A stretch of DNA of 64,000 nt from Stutzerimonas kunmingensis. GTDB lineage: Bacteria; Pseudomonadota; Gammaproteobacteria; Pseudomonadales; Pseudomonadaceae. Within the stretch, counting starts at the first letter, position 1. Each line of letters starts with the position of its first letter. The notes beneath the pieces are model-generated. The model did no database searches. It was not told where the DNA came from and saw only the letters and a program-made list of their open reading frames with translations. The position numbers and the translations under genes were made by a program. The DNA is taken from NCBI RefSeq assembly GCF_021432085.1, contig NZ_CP090366.1, positions 4,092,001-4,156,000 of the forward strand, given 5' to 3'. This document shows, in pieces, positions 11,665 through 20,958 of the stretch.

Positions 11665-13803
11665 GTGTCCAGACTTCTGTTTTCCGACCTTCCCGCCGAC
11701 CAGATTGCCCTGCTCGGCCACAGTCACGACCCTCTGCTGGTCGTTCTCTCCTACCTCGTCGCCAGCGCGGCGGCGTTCACCGCACTGGCGCTGGCCAAGC
11801 GGGTCAGCCGCAGCGGCAGCCCGCGCGGCCGCGACTTGTGGCGTTGGGTCGGCGCGTTCGCTCTGGGTGGCGGCATCTGGTCGATGCACTTCATCGGCAT
11901 GCTGGCCTTCAGCGCGCCACTGGACATCAGCTACGACCATCGCATCACCCTGCTTTCGCTGCTGATCGCCATGGCCGTGTCTTATGTGGTGATGCGTCTG
12001 CTCGGCCGCGATCGCCTCAGCGTGCCGCAGTACGCGCTGGCCGGCACGGCCGCCGGCATCGGCATCGCCGCCATGCACTACACCGGGATGGCGGCGATAC
12101 GCTCGCTGGCGACGCTCTACTACGCACCGCTGGCCTTCGCTGCCTCTGTTCTGATCGCCATCGGCGCCTCGATCGCCGCGCTGGTGCTGGGATATCACTT
12201 CCGCGCCAGCCAGAGCCGGCACCAGCACTGGCAGCGCCTGCTCTGCAGCCTGTTGATGGGCGCGGCGATCGTTTCGATGCACTACACCGGCATGCATGCG
12301 CTGACCCTGGCAGTCCCCGCCCACATGCTGGAGCACACCGCCCCGTTCGGCAGTCATGGCGGCCAGCATGCCGTCCTCGCCTCGGCAATCGGTCTGGTCG
12401 CGCTGCTGGTGATCGTCACCGGCATCGCCGCCAGCTGGGCCGAGCAGCGCTTCAGCGAGCAACGCCAGGCACTCGACCAGGCCGAGCACCAGCTCAACGC
12501 GATGACCCATTACGACCCGCTGACCAACCTGTTCAACGGTCGCGCCTTCACCGAGATGGTCACCCAGGTCCTGGCCGCGCGCGAGGAACGTCAGGCGCTG
12601 GCCGTGCTGGTGGTGGATCTGGACAACTTCAAGCGCATCAACGACAGCCTCGGCCACCGCAGCGGCGACCTGGCATTGCAACAGGCGGCGCATCGAATCC
12701 GCGCGGTACTCGGTCAGCACGACATGCTGGCGCGCTTCTCCGGCGACGAGTTCTGCGTCTTGACCCTCGGCCAGTGGGAGCAGGCCCAGGCGCTGGCCAA
12801 CCACATCCTCGAACAGCTGCGTCCGCCCTTCACCCTCGGCGACACCCAGCTGCGCCTGACCGCCAGCATCGGCATCAGCCAGTACCCCGAAGACGGCCTG
12901 AACTTCGATGCGCTGTTCCGCCACGCCGGCCTCGCGGTCGGCCAGTGCAAGGCCAGCGGCCGCAACCGCAGCTTGCGCTTCAACCCCGCGCTGGAACTGC
13001 GCGCCCAGGAGGATCTGTCGCTGGAACAGGACCTGCGCCGGGCACTGAACGAAAACCTCCTCAGCGTGAACTATCAGCCCATCGTCGATGGCCGCAGCGG
13101 CGAGCCGGTGAGCCTCGAGGCGCTGGTGCGCTGGCAGCATCCGCAGCAGGGTTTCATCAGCCCCGAGCGCTTCGTCGGACTGGCCGAGCAACACGGTTTC
13201 GTCGCCGAGCTGGACGCCTGGGTCGCGCGCCGCGCCTGTGCCGACCTGGTCGCCTTGCTCGATGAGGGCTACGACCTGCGGGTAGCGGTCAATTGCTCAG
13301 CGCTCAACCTGTCCAATCCGCAGATGCCGGAGGTCGTCGCGCGCATTCTCGAACGTACCGGTCTCGACCCGGCGCGGCTGACCGTGGAAGTCACCGAGAA
13401 TGCGCTGATGAACAGCCTTGGCGCGGCGGTGCGCACCCTCGATGCCGTCCGTGAGCTCGGGGTGAAGGTGTCCATCGATGATTTCGGCAGCGGCTATTCC
13501 TCGCTGGCCTACCTGCGCAAGCTGCCGGTGGACACCCTCAAGGTCGACCGCGCCTTCGTTCAGGAAATCGCCGAGCAGGCCAATGACCGCGCCATCACCG
13601 CGGCGATCATCGCCATGGCGCATAAACTCGGTCTCAAGGTGGTGGCCGAAGGCGTCGAGGAGGAGGTACAGCTGGCCTACCTGCGCGAAAACGGCTGCGA
13701 TTACATCCAGGGCTACTACTACAGCCGCCCGCTGCCATTGTCGGCACTGCGCGACTGGTTGGCCGCGCGGCGGCCGCTCACTGCGGGCGCGACAATCGCG
13801 TGA
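11665..13803 (+). CDS. MHYT membrane sensor-GGDEF-EAL cyclic-di-GMP protein
   Basis: About 240 N-terminal residues form the membrane MHYT sensor, with MHFIGM, MHYTGMAAI and MHYTGMHAL on successive helices; the fold is proposed to bind copper and sense O2, CO or NO. A GGDEF domain follows with the signature SGDEF at 359-363, then an EAL domain with E485-A-L, EVTENAL and DDFGSGYSSL. The EAL residues look intact, so phosphodiesterase activity is likely. SGDEF is an accepted variant of GGDEF, so cyclase activity is possible. The layout matches MucR/YkoW-type proteins. The start is uncertain: GTG 11665 was chosen (712 residues), with a TTG at 11569 as the alternative; neither has a good SD. Confidence 0.88.
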   Translation: MSRLLFSDLPADQIALLGHSHDPLLVVLSYLVASAAAFTALALAKRVSRSGSPRGRDLWRWVGAFALGGGIWSMHFIGMLAFSAPLDISYDHRITLLSLLIAMAVSYVVMRLLGRDRLSVPQYALAGTAAGIGIAAMHYTGMAAIRSLATLYYAPLAFAASVLIAIGASIAALVLGYHFRASQSRHQHWQRLLCSLLMGAAIVSMHYTGMHALTLAVPAHMLEHTAPFGSHGGQHAVLASAIGLVALLVIVTGIAASWAEQRFSEQRQALDQAEHQLNAMTHYDPLTNLFNGRAFTEMVTQVLAAREERQALAVLVVDLDNFKRINDSLGHRSGDLALQQAAHRIRAVLGQHDMLARFSGDEFCVLTLGQWEQAQALANHILEQLRPPFTLGDTQLRLTASIGISQYPEDGLNFDALFRHAGLAVGQCKASGRNRSLRFNPALELRAQEDLSLEQDLRRALNENLLSVNYQPIVDGRSGEPVSLEALVRWQHPQQGFISPERFVGLAEQHGFVAELDAWVARRACADLVALLDEGYDLRVAVNCSALNLSNPQMPEVVARILERTGLDPARLTVEVTENALMNSLGAAVRTLDAVRELGVKVSIDDFGSGYSSLAYLRKLPVDTLKVDRAFVQEIAEQANDRAITAAIIAMAHKLGLKVVAEGVEEEVQLAYLRENGCDYIQGYYYSRPLPLSALRDWLAARRPLTAGATIA

Positions 13804-14233
13804 GCAGGCGATCCAGGGAATTGGCGAAAGCCTGGCGGTCGCGCTCGCTGTAGGCCCCCTGGCCGCCGCCCATCTGGCCCTGATCGCGTAGATCGGTGAA
13901 CAGGTTGCGCACCGCCAGCCGCTCGCCCATGTTGCGCTCATCGAACTCGCGACCGCGCGGGTCGAGCGCCGCGACGCCCTTCTTCACCAGTCGATCGGCC
14001 AGCGGAACGTCGCTGCAGATCACCAGATCACCGGGCTCGGCATGTTCGACCAGATAGTCATCGGCTGCATCCGGCCCGCTCGGCACCACGATCAGCCGCA
14101 CGCAGGCGAACGCCGGCTTGACCTGGCTCTGGCCGGCAACCAGCAGCACCTCGAACCGCCGTTTAAGGGCGAACTTGATCACCTGGTCCTTGGCTGCGCG
14201 CGGGCAGGCATCGGCATCGATCCACACGCGCAT
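13778..14233 (-). CDS. YaiI/YqxD family protein (UPF0178)
   Basis: This 151-residue protein starts MRVWIDADACP, and SGPDAADDYL, CSDVPLAD and ALDPRGREF are the family landmarks. The fold is PIN/NYN-like with clustered aspartates, which suggests a metal-dependent nuclease, but no activity is established. ATG 14233 has GAGCGAGG upstream and equals the family start; an ATG at 14251 overlapping the upstream stop is the alternative. The 3' end overlaps the last 26 bases of the convergent MHYT gene. It follows the LysE-type exporter on the same strand. Confidence 0.88.
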   Translation of the reverse strand: MRVWIDADACPRAAKDQVIKFALKRRFEVLLVAGQSQVKPAFACVRLIVVPSGPDAADDYLVEHAEPGDLVICSDVPLADRLVKKGVAALDPRGREFDERNMGERLAVRNLFTDLRDQGQMGGGQGAYSERDRQAFANSLDRLLTRLSRPQ

Positions 14234-14247
14234 GGCGGTTGCCTCGC

Positions 14248-14880
14248 TCATGCCACCGCGCGCCTTACGGTCGCCAGCAGCGCCGCCGCGCCGGCGAACA
14301 TTGCGGCGAAACTGCGGTTGACCAGGCGCTGCTGACGCGGCGTGCGCAACAGCCGCAGCACTTTCGCCGCCAGCCCGGTGTAGCCGGCCATGACGATCAG
14401 GTCGACCACCACCATGGTCGCGGCCATCTCGCTGTATTGCAGCAGCAACGGCCGCTGCGGGTCGAGAAACTGCGGCAGTACGGCGAGGATGAAAACGATT
14501 GCCTTGGGGTTGCTGGCGTTGACCACAAACCCGCGCAGCATCAGGCTCAGCGGCCTGCCGATGGGTCGCGGGGCGGCGGAATCATCCAGCGCCTCGGGCT
14601 GTGCCTGCCATTGCTTCCAGGCCAGCCAGAGCAGATAGCCGACACCGAACCACTTGATCAGGCTGAACGCCAGCTCCGAGGTGGCCAGCACCGCACCGAC
14701 GCCGGCCGCGACCACGGCGATCTGCAGGACCAACGCCAGCTGCAGGCCGATGGCATTCCAGTAGCCGCGCCAGAAGCCGTACTGCAGCCCGCAGGACATC
14801 GACGCGATGGCGCCGGCGCCTGGCGACAGGCTGATCACCCAACAGGCAACGAAGAACGCGAGCCAGGTTTCCAGGGACAT
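14248..14880 (-). CDS. LysE/RhtB family amino-acid exporter
   Basis: This 210-residue inner-membrane protein has about six hydrophobic helices. The N-terminal LysE signature is present (ETWLAFFVACWVISLSPGAG, with SPGAG at the end of helix 1) together with GFVVNASNPKAIVF in the middle. The family exports homoserine, threonine or other amino acids; the substrate cannot be told here. ATG 14880 was chosen because GGAGGT lies 7-8 bases upstream. It probably forms an operon with the downstream YaiI-type gene. Confidence 0.88.
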   Translation of the reverse strand: MSLETWLAFFVACWVISLSPGAGAIASMSCGLQYGFWRGYWNAIGLQLALVLQIAVVAAGVGAVLATSELAFSLIKWFGVGYLLWLAWKQWQAQPEALDDSAAPRPIGRPLSLMLRGFVVNASNPKAIVFILAVLPQFLDPQRPLLLQYSEMAATMVVVDLIVMAGYTGLAAKVLRLLRTPRQQRLVNRSFAAMFAGAAALLATVRRAVA

Positions 14881-14902
14881 GCTGATTACCTCCATTCAAC
14901 GA

Positions 14903-14926
14903 GCGCCGGCGGTCCAGCCGGCGCTT
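14903..14926 (-). terminator. Hairpin between the terC-type gene and lysE-type gene
   Basis: A perfect 9-bp stem AGCGCCGGC/GCCGGCGCT has a 6-nt loop, 5 bp past the TerC-family stop. No T-run follows on the minus strand, so termination may be partial. Confidence 0.5.
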
Positions 14927-14930
14927 CGGT

Positions 14931-15692
14931 TCAGTCTGGCATGTCCTTGCCCAGTTTGACCGGTTCTTTAAGCTTGCGCTTCATCGCCTTGCGCATGCGG
15001 ATGTTCAGTGCCTCGACGCCCAGCGAGAAAGCCATCGCGAAGTAGACGTAGCCCTTCGGTACATGCACATCGAAGGCTTCGGCGATGAGCAGCGTACCGA
15101 CGACGATGAGGAACGACAGCGCCAGAATCTTCAGCGTCGGGTGCTTGTCGATGAACTCGCTGATGGTACCGGCAGCCAGCATCATCACCAGCACCGCGAT
15201 GACGATCGCCGCGACCATCACCGGGACGTTCTGCACCAGACCGACCGCCGTGATCACCGAGTCCAGCGAGAAGATGATGTCGATCACCGCGATCTGCAGG
15301 ATGATCCCGATAAACCCGGCCTTTACCACGGCGCCGCCCGCAGCCTGCTCCTCTTCCTCGCCTTCGACGCTGTGCCAGATCTCCATGGTGCTCTTGAACA
15401 GGAGGAACAGGCCTCCGAAGAACAGGATCAGATCGCGCCCGGAAACGCCCTCGCCCAGCACCGTGAACAAGTCATTGGTCAGGCGCATCACCCAGGCGAT
15501 GGATAGCAGCAGCAGGATCCGCGTGCCCATGGCCAGCGCCAGGCCGAAGAAGCGCGCCTTCGGCTGCTGCTCCTTGGGCAGGCGGCTGACCAGAATCGAA
15601 ATGAAGATGATGTTGTCGATGCCGAGGACGATTTCCAGGGCGGTCAGGGTCAGAAAGGCGACCCATATCTCAGGGTTGCTGAGCCATTCCAT
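14931..15692 (-). CDS. TerC family integral membrane protein
   Basis: The 253-residue protein has seven or so hydrophobic helices with the acidic TerC motifs EIVLGIDNIIFIS (about 20-32) and DIIFSLDSVITAVG. TerC-family proteins export Mn2+ and other metals, as shown for Alx and MeeF/MeeY. This one has no CBS or CorC domain, so it is the short YgdQ-like form. The C-terminus is strongly basic. It sits 8 bp downstream of the mechanosensitive-channel gene and is the last member of a three-gene run. Confidence 0.88.
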   Translation of the reverse strand: MEWLSNPEIWVAFLTLTALEIVLGIDNIIFISILVSRLPKEQQPKARFFGLALAMGTRILLLLSIAWVMRLTNDLFTVLGEGVSGRDLILFFGGLFLLFKSTMEIWHSVEGEEEEQAAGGAVVKAGFIGIILQIAVIDIIFSLDSVITAVGLVQNVPVMVAAIVIAVLVMMLAAGTISEFIDKHPTLKILALSFLIVVGTLLIAEAFDVHVPKGYVYFAMAFSLGVEALNIRMRKAMKRKLKEPVKLGKDMPD

Positions 15693-15700
15693 GAGGGTTC

Positions 15701-16282
15701 TTACTCGTTGGGGTTACGGTTATAGAGTTGCACTTCGCTGCCACGCCAACGGCGTACGGCCTTCTGGAAGAACAGGCTGTTGGGCACCTGCACGATGGCG
15801 CCGGTGCCGGCTTCGGCCACCTCTTCGAGGGTGGTGTAGACCAGATTGATGTCGATGACCCGGCCCTTGACGATCGGCTTGTCGAAAGCCTCGACAATTT
15901 CCACCACATCGCCCAGCCGGAACGGGCCGACCGTGAGGATCAGCACCGCACAGAGCAGGTTGGACAACACGCTCCAGATCGCGAAGAAGGCGATGGCCGC
16001 CACCGCGACGAACCCGGAGATGGCTGTCCACAGCACGGTGGCAGAGACGCCGAAGCGCTCCAGTACCATGATCAGCGCGCCGCCGATGATGAACCAGCGG
16101 ATGCCGCCGCGCACCGGGATCAGCAGTTCCGGCGGCAACGGGTAGCGCGACGACAGCCGAGTCAATCCACGAGCGACCACCCTTTGCAGCACATAGGCGA
16201 CCAGCAGAATCAACAGCACCTGCAAACCCAGCATCCACTGCAAGCGCCACTCTTCGACCAACGTCAGCCAGGGTTCGCTCAT
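15701..16282 (-). CDS. Small MscS-family mechanosensitive channel protein
   Basis: This 193-residue membrane protein has three predicted helices (about 17-37, 62-78 and 83-104), then the MscS beta-domain start (GPFRLGDVVEIV), and DINLVYTTL and VQVPNSLFF typical of the upper vestibule. It is much shorter than E. coli MscS and stops soon after the beta domain. The start ATG overlaps the stop of the ABCF ATPase gene (ATGA), so translation is coupled. Function as an osmotic safety valve is inferred from the family. Confidence 0.85.
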   Translation of the reverse strand: MSEPWLTLVEEWRLQWMLGLQVLLILLVAYVLQRVVARGLTRLSSRYPLPPELLIPVRGGIRWFIIGGALIMVLERFGVSATVLWTAISGFVAVAAIAFFAIWSVLSNLLCAVLILTVGPFRLGDVVEIVEAFDKPIVKGRVIDINLVYTTLEEVAEAGTGAIVQVPNSLFFQKAVRRWRGSEVQLYNRNPNE

Positions 16283-18189
16283 GCACTGGCCTCCAGTTGC
16301 GCCTGCAGGCTCTCGAGTATTTCCAGCGCCTCCAGCCAGGCTTCCTCCAGCTCGCCTTCGCGAACCTTCAGCTCGGCCTGTTTGGCCAGCAGCTGGCGCA
16401 GCTCGTCCTTGCGTGCCACTTCGTAAAGCGCGCTGTCACCCAGGTTCGTTTCCAGCTCGGCCAATTTTTCGTGCACCGTCGCCAGGTCCTTCTCCAGCTT
16501 GTCCGCCTGACGCTTGTGCGGCGCCAACTGCTGGCGCAAAGCGGCGGCGGCCTGACGCTGGGCGCGCTTGTCGGTCTTGTCCGCCGCAGGCTCGCCGCCT
16601 GCCGCAGGCTGCTGACGCGCCCGGTAGTCCACCAGCCAGCGCGCATAGTCTTCGAGATCCCCGTCGAAGCTCTGCACCTGGCCGTCGGCGACCAACAGGA
16701 ACTCGTCGGTGGTGCTCTTGAGCAGATGACGGTCGTGGGAAACGACCAGCACCGCACCTTCGAAATCCTGCAGGGCCAGGGTCAGCGCCAGGCGCATTTC
16801 CAGGTCGAGGTGGTTGGTCGGTTCGTCGAGCAGCAACAGGTTGGGCTTGCCCCAGGCGATCAGCGCTAGCGCCAGGCGCGCTTTCTCACCGCCGGAAAAA
16901 TTCAGCACCGGCTCGTCGCAGCGCGCGCCGCGGAAATCGAAGCCGCCGAGAAAATCACGCAGCGTCTGCTCGCGCTCGGCCGGAGCGATGCGCTGCAGGT
17001 GCAGCAAGGGGCTGGCCTTGGGATCGAGCGAATCCAGCTGATGCTGGGCGAAATAGCCGACCGCCAGGTTCTCGCCGCGCTGCAGGCGGCCGGACAGCGG
17101 GGCCAGTTCAGCGGAGAGTGTCTTGATCAGCGTTGACTTGCCGGCACCATTCGGCCCCAGCAAACCAATGCGCGCGCCGGGCACCAGCTGCAGCTTGACC
17201 TTGTCCAGCACCACCTTTTCGCCGTAGCCGAGGCGCCCTTCGGCGAGGTCCAGCAAGGGGCTGGACACCTTGTCCGCCTCGCGGAAGCGGAAGTCGAACG
17301 GCGAATCCACGTGCGCCGGCGCCAGTTCTTCGAGGCGCTCCAGCGCCTTGATCCGGCTCTGGGCCTGGCGTGCCTTGGTCGCCTGGGCCTTGAAGCGGCG
17401 GATATAGCTTTCCATGTGGGCGCGCTGCGCCTGCTGCTTCTCGAAGGCTTGCTGCTGCTGCGCCAGACGCTCGGCGCGAGTTCTTTCGAAGGCCGAGTAG
17501 CCGCCGCGGTAGAGCGTCAGTTTGCGCTGTTCCAGATGGATGACGTGATCGACCACCGAGTCGAGGAAATCGCGGTCGTGGGAAATCAGCAGCAAGGTGC
17601 CGGGGTAGCCCTTGAGCCAGTCCTCGAGCCAGAGGATCGCATCGAGATCGAGGTGGTTGGTCGGTTCATCCAGCAGCAACAGGTCGGACGGGCACATCAG
17701 TGCCTGGGCGAGGTTGAGACGCATGCGCCAGCCACCGGAAAAGCTGCTGACCGGCAGCGTCATCTGCTCGTTGGCAAAGCCCAGCCCGGCGAGCAGCTTG
17801 CGCGCGCGGGCGTCGGCGCTGTAGCCGTCGACGTTGTCCAGCTCGGTGTGCAGACGCGCCAGCGCGTTGCCATCGTGCGCCTGCTCGGCGGCGGCAAGTT
17901 CGCGCTGAATGCGCCTTAGCTCGACGTCGCCATCGAGCACATAGTCCACGGCCAGGCGATCGAGGGTATCGATCTCCTGGCGCATGTGCGCGATGCGCCA
18001 GTCCGGCGGCAACTGGCAATCGCCGCCGTCGGGCACCAGCTCGCCACGCAGCAGCGCGAAGAGGGTGGATTTGCCAGCGCCATTGGCGCCGATCAGGCCG
18101 GCCTTCTGGCCGGGGTGCAGAGTCAGCTCGGCGCCTTCCAGCAAACGCTGAGGGCCACGCTGTAGAGTGAGGTTCTGGAGTCGGATCAT
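16279..18189 (-). CDS. ABC-F family ATPase (YheS-like)
   Basis: The 636-residue cytosolic protein has two ABC domains and no membrane part. Walker A sites are GANGAGKST (34-42) and GPNGAGKST (about 343-351); signatures are FSGGWRMRL and FSGGEKARL; both Walker B motifs read LLLLDEPTNHLDL. An ABCF linker lies between the domains and a charged coiled-coil tail ends the protein. ABC-F proteins bind the ribosomal E site and regulate or rescue translation; YheS is the closest type. The start MIRLQNLTLQ was chosen; upstream in-frame sequence runs into the divergent TIGR02444 gene. Confidence 0.93.
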   Translation of the reverse strand: MIRLQNLTLQRGPQRLLEGAELTLHPGQKAGLIGANGAGKSTLFALLRGELVPDGGDCQLPPDWRIAHMRQEIDTLDRLAVDYVLDGDVELRRIQRELAAAEQAHDGNALARLHTELDNVDGYSADARARKLLAGLGFANEQMTLPVSSFSGGWRMRLNLAQALMCPSDLLLLDEPTNHLDLDAILWLEDWLKGYPGTLLLISHDRDFLDSVVDHVIHLEQRKLTLYRGGYSAFERTRAERLAQQQQAFEKQQAQRAHMESYIRRFKAQATKARQAQSRIKALERLEELAPAHVDSPFDFRFREADKVSSPLLDLAEGRLGYGEKVVLDKVKLQLVPGARIGLLGPNGAGKSTLIKTLSAELAPLSGRLQRGENLAVGYFAQHQLDSLDPKASPLLHLQRIAPAEREQTLRDFLGGFDFRGARCDEPVLNFSGGEKARLALALIAWGKPNLLLLDEPTNHLDLEMRLALTLALQDFEGAVLVVSHDRHLLKSTTDEFLLVADGQVQSFDGDLEDYARWLVDYRARQQPAAGGEPAADKTDKRAQRQAAAALRQQLAPHKRQADKLEKDLATVHEKLAELETNLGDSALYEVARKDELRQLLAKQAELKVREGELEEAWLEALEILESLQAQLEASA

Positions 18190-18258
18190 AATGCCGGCGA
18201 GTTTATCAGTTCGCCTGGAAAGCCAGCCGGGCCACCCGCAAAAAAAGGCGTACCACTT

Positions 18259-18735
18259 ATGCCCAACCTGGATCTCTGGACGTTTGCCCTCAACTGCTAC
18301 GCACGAGAGGGGGTCGAGACTGCCTGCCTGGAACTGCAAAGTCAGGGGGCGGACGTCTGTGTGCTGACCTGCGCGGCCTGGCTGGAAGCACGCGGGGTGG
18401 CCTGCAATCAGGAACGTCTGTGCGTGCTGGAAGAGGTTGCCGCACCCTGGCGACACATAGTGGTGGAGCCGCTGCGCGAACTGCGTCAGGCATGGCGCTC
18501 GCCGGCTGAACAGGACGAAGCGCTGCGAGAACTGCGCAAAACACTCAAGACACTGGAACTGCAAGCCGAGCGCAGCCTGCTGGAACGGCTACAGACGGCA
18601 AGCCGCGAATGGAACGAAAGCACTGACGCCAACCAGTGGTTGAGCGCTCTTGCGCCGAAAGGTAGTTGCCGCGTTGCGCTGGAAACCCTGCGCAACGCGG
18701 CCTATCAGACTCAGCTGGAGCTGGCCGGTGTCTGA
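18259..18735 (+). CDS. TIGR02444 family protein
   Basis: This 158-residue cytosolic protein starts NLDLWTFALNCYAREGVE, the hallmark of family TIGR02444, which has no known function. It is Leu/Arg/Glu-rich and mostly helical, with a likely coiled coil around 80-115. It is divergent from the ABCF gene, as in other pseudomonads, and its last 25 bases overlap the 3' end of algP on the opposite strand. Confidence 0.85.
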   Translation: MPNLDLWTFALNCYAREGVETACLELQSQGADVCVLTCAAWLEARGVACNQERLCVLEEVAAPWRHIVVEPLRELRQAWRSPAEQDEALRELRKTLKTLELQAERSLLERLQTASREWNESTDANQWLSALAPKGSCRVALETLRNAAYQTQLELAGV

Positions 18736-19565
18736 GTCGCGGTGCGCTTGGCTGCAGGTTTGCGAGTGGCAGGCTTTTTCGCCACGGCCTTGGCTGCGGG
18801 CTTCGCAGTCGCAGGCTTGGCCGCTGAGTCAGCCGCGGCGGGCACTGCACTGTCAGCTGATTGCGCGGCCGCAGCGGGTTTGGCCACAGTAGCCGAGCGG
18901 GCGCGAGTCGGTGCCTTGGCCGTTGCAGGACGTGAGGCTGCAGGCTTGGCCGCGGCACCACCAGCCGATGTCTTCGCTGCTGTCTTGGTCGGTGCTTTCG
19001 TTGGAGCCTTGGCTGGCGTTTTAGCGGCCGGCGCTGTCGCTGCCTTGGTGGTCGGAGCCTTGGCGGATGTTGCTGCCGATCTGGCTGCAGTCGAGGCGGC
19101 CTTGCTGGCCGGCTTGCGCGCTGCCGGACGGGAGGTTGCGGCGGGCTTGACGGCCGTCGCCTGCTGCTGGGCGCGCAAGGCCTTGTCAGCGTCATCTGCG
19201 ACCTTGCGGATGCCCTGAGCCAGCTTCAGGCTCTGCTCGGCATCGCGCTTGAGGTCGGCCAAGTAAGTCAGGGTTTCGCTCTGCCGGCTCTGCAGCAATG
19301 CAAGGGATTCTTCCAGCTCGCTGAGTCGGGAACGCGCTTTGGTTTGCGCCTTGGTCTTGCCCGTGCTGCCGGCCTCGTCGAGCTTGGCGCGCGCCTTGGT
19401 CAATTTGTCTTGCGCCTTGCCACGCTGCTTTTGCAGCTTGGCGAGCGCACTTTCGGCATCCTTGATCGCCTGGCTGCAGGCTTTGTCCAGATGCTCGATG
19501 AGACTGTGGGAAAGCTGCTGCAGCAGATGCAGCGGAGTGGTGACCGACTTCTTCTTCGCGGGCAT
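18711..19565 (-). CDS. algP: AlgP histone H1-like regulator
   Basis: The N-terminal half (284 residues in all) is a charged helical region (PLHLLQQLSHSLIEHLDKAC, then Lys/Glu-rich coiled coil to about 130). The C-terminal half is a low-complexity Ala/Lys/Pro/Thr tail of KPAA- and KAPTK-type repeats, like eukaryotic histone H1. In P. aeruginosa AlgP (AlgR3) binds DNA through this tail and affects algD expression. SD AGGAGG lies 8 bases before ATG 19565. It follows algQ. The repeat number is expected to vary between strains. Confidence 0.92.
   Translation of the reverse strand: MPAKKKSVTTPLHLLQQLSHSLIEHLDKACSQAIKDAESALAKLQKQRGKAQDKLTKARAKLDEAGSTGKTKAQTKARSRLSELEESLALLQSRQSETLTYLADLKRDAEQSLKLAQGIRKVADDADKALRAQQQATAVKPAATSRPAARKPASKAASTAARSAATSAKAPTTKAATAPAAKTPAKAPTKAPTKTAAKTSAGGAAAKPAASRPATAKAPTRARSATVAKPAAAAQSADSAVPAAADSAAKPATAKPAAKAVAKKPATRKPAAKRTATQTPASSS
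18745..19130. repeat. Low-complexity tandem repeats in the 3' half of algP
   Basis: The DNA encoding the Ala/Lys/Pro tail consists of degenerate short repeats around codons for KPAA, KAPT and TAAK. Such a tract is prone to slippage and length change; in P. aeruginosa the homologous region is known to vary. Boundaries are approximate. Confidence 0.6.
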
Positions 19566-19667
19566 GAAAGTGCCTCCTGGCGGGAACGATGCCCCCATAC
19601 TAGACGGCCCTCCAGGTGGCCGCCAGGGGACGCGAAGCGCCACACCCGCCGCAGCGGATGGAAGATC

Positions 19668-20135
19668 TCAGGCCGGAGTAGCCGCCTGCTTGTGCGCGGT
19701 ATGCAGCACCTCGATCAGGCAGTCTTCCAGCTCGAACCGCTCATGCAACAGCTGACCGAGTTTCTTGAGCTCATCGGCCAAGCCCGGGCTACCCAGGCAA
19801 TCGCCCTTCTCGCAACGATCGTTGAAGCCCAGCGAGACCTGGGTGATGGTTTCGATACGCGGATAGATCTGCTTGGCCAGTTCGATGGCGCGAGCATCAC
19901 CGAAGGCTTCGGCCTCGGCGAGCAGTTGTTCATAGATTTCGAAGTGGCCGGCAGAGACGTAGTCGACCAGATATTCGCAAAACCGCTGCAGGGCCTGGCG
20001 AGCGGCGGCATCGTCACGCTCGGTATGCAGCCCGTCGTACGCATTGATAAGCGCGTGGCGCTCGTTCAACCAACGGTCGATCAGCAGATGTACACCACCC
20101 CAGCGTTCCTGGGCATTCCGACAGCTCTCGAGCAT
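19668..20135 (-). CDS. algQ: AlgQ, anti-sigma-70 factor of the Rsd family
   Basis: AlgQ binds region 4 of sigma-70 and shifts RNA polymerase towards alternative sigma factors; in P. aeruginosa it also affects alginate and siderophore genes. The 155-residue protein is all-helical and has the family segments [19 protein letters not shown] at the N-terminus and [27 protein letters not shown] near the C-terminus. SD GTGAGGTC lies before the ATG. It is upstream of algP and downstream of dsbB, the usual pseudomonad order. Confidence 0.95.
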   Translation of the reverse strand: MLESCRNAQERWGGVHLLIDRWLNERHALINAYDGLHTERDDAAARQALQRFCEYLVDYVSAGHFEIYEQLLAEAEAFGDARAIELAKQIYPRIETITQVSLGFNDRCEKGDCLGSPGLADELKKLGQLLHERFELEDCLIEVLHTAHKQAATPA

Positions 20136-20394
20136 GATGACCTCACTTCCCTAATCGATGTTGCTTTACGCCATTCCGAGACGTTTTTGTCTTTCGGTAT
20201 CGGCCTTTGGGTGAGTGACGGTGACGAGTGGCAAGAATCCGTCACCGCACGAGCAGACTATGCCGCGCTGCTCGAAGCATCAAGCAAAATGCCGACGAAT
20301 CTTGCGAGCGCAGCGGCACCGGGTGGATGCCGCACGTCGAGAAGAAGACCGCACAAGCGTGACGGGAGTTCGCCGGGGGAAGGTAAAGATCGGT

Positions 20395-20886
20395 TCAGTC
20401 GCGACGCAGCAGTTGCCACGCACAGACGATGGCCATGCCGATGAAGCCCAGCAGGCTCCACTCGGGGATGCTCAGGCCGAGCATGGTCCAGCTCACCTCG
20501 GCGCACTCGGCGGTGCCGTGCAGCACCAGCCGCGCGATCTCCTGAAACGGCAACGCCTCCATCATGTATTCCAGGCTCGGCAGGCAGCTCGGCAGCTGAT
20601 CGGCAGGCACGCTCTGCAACCAGATCTGGCGAATCGCCGTGGCCGCGCCGGCAGCCACAAAGAGCAAGGCGAAGCCGGAGTAGACACGCCGCCCCGTCTT
20701 TGCCGGCCCGTGAATCGCCGCGGCCAGGCAGATCAGGCCGAAACCGATGACGCAGATGCGCTGGACAATACACAGTGGGCAAGGCGCAAGCCCCATCACG
20801 TGCTCCATGTAGAGCGCGATGGCGATCAGCAGGGCGCTGCCCAGAGAGGCGAGAGCGAACAGGGAACGAGGGCTGGCCAGGCGCAT
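20395..20886 (-). CDS. dsbB: Disulfide bond formation protein DsbB (DsbH type)
   Basis: This 163-residue inner-membrane protein has four hydrophobic helices and should reoxidise a DsbA-type thiol oxidase, passing electrons to ubiquinone. The first periplasmic pair is in APCPLC (about 35-40); the second pair is a Cys in LPSCLPSLEY and another in GTAECAEVSW. A TGGAGC ribosome site precedes the ATG. It lies between the haem operon and algQ. The 259 bp between this gene and algQ (20136-20394) holds no recognisable gene. Confidence 0.95.
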   Translation of the reverse strand: MRLASPRSLFALASLGSALLIAIALYMEHVMGLAPCPLCIVQRICVIGFGLICLAAAIHGPAKTGRRVYSGFALLFVAAGAATAIRQIWLQSVPADQLPSCLPSLEYMMEALPFQEIARLVLHGTAECAEVSWTMLGLSIPEWSLLGFIGMAIVCAWQLLRRD

Positions 20887-20958
20887 GATGGCTCCACTAG
20901 CTGGAAAAGTTCGCTACGGTAGTGGAAACGTCGATAGGCTTACAAGCCGCGCGGCAGC

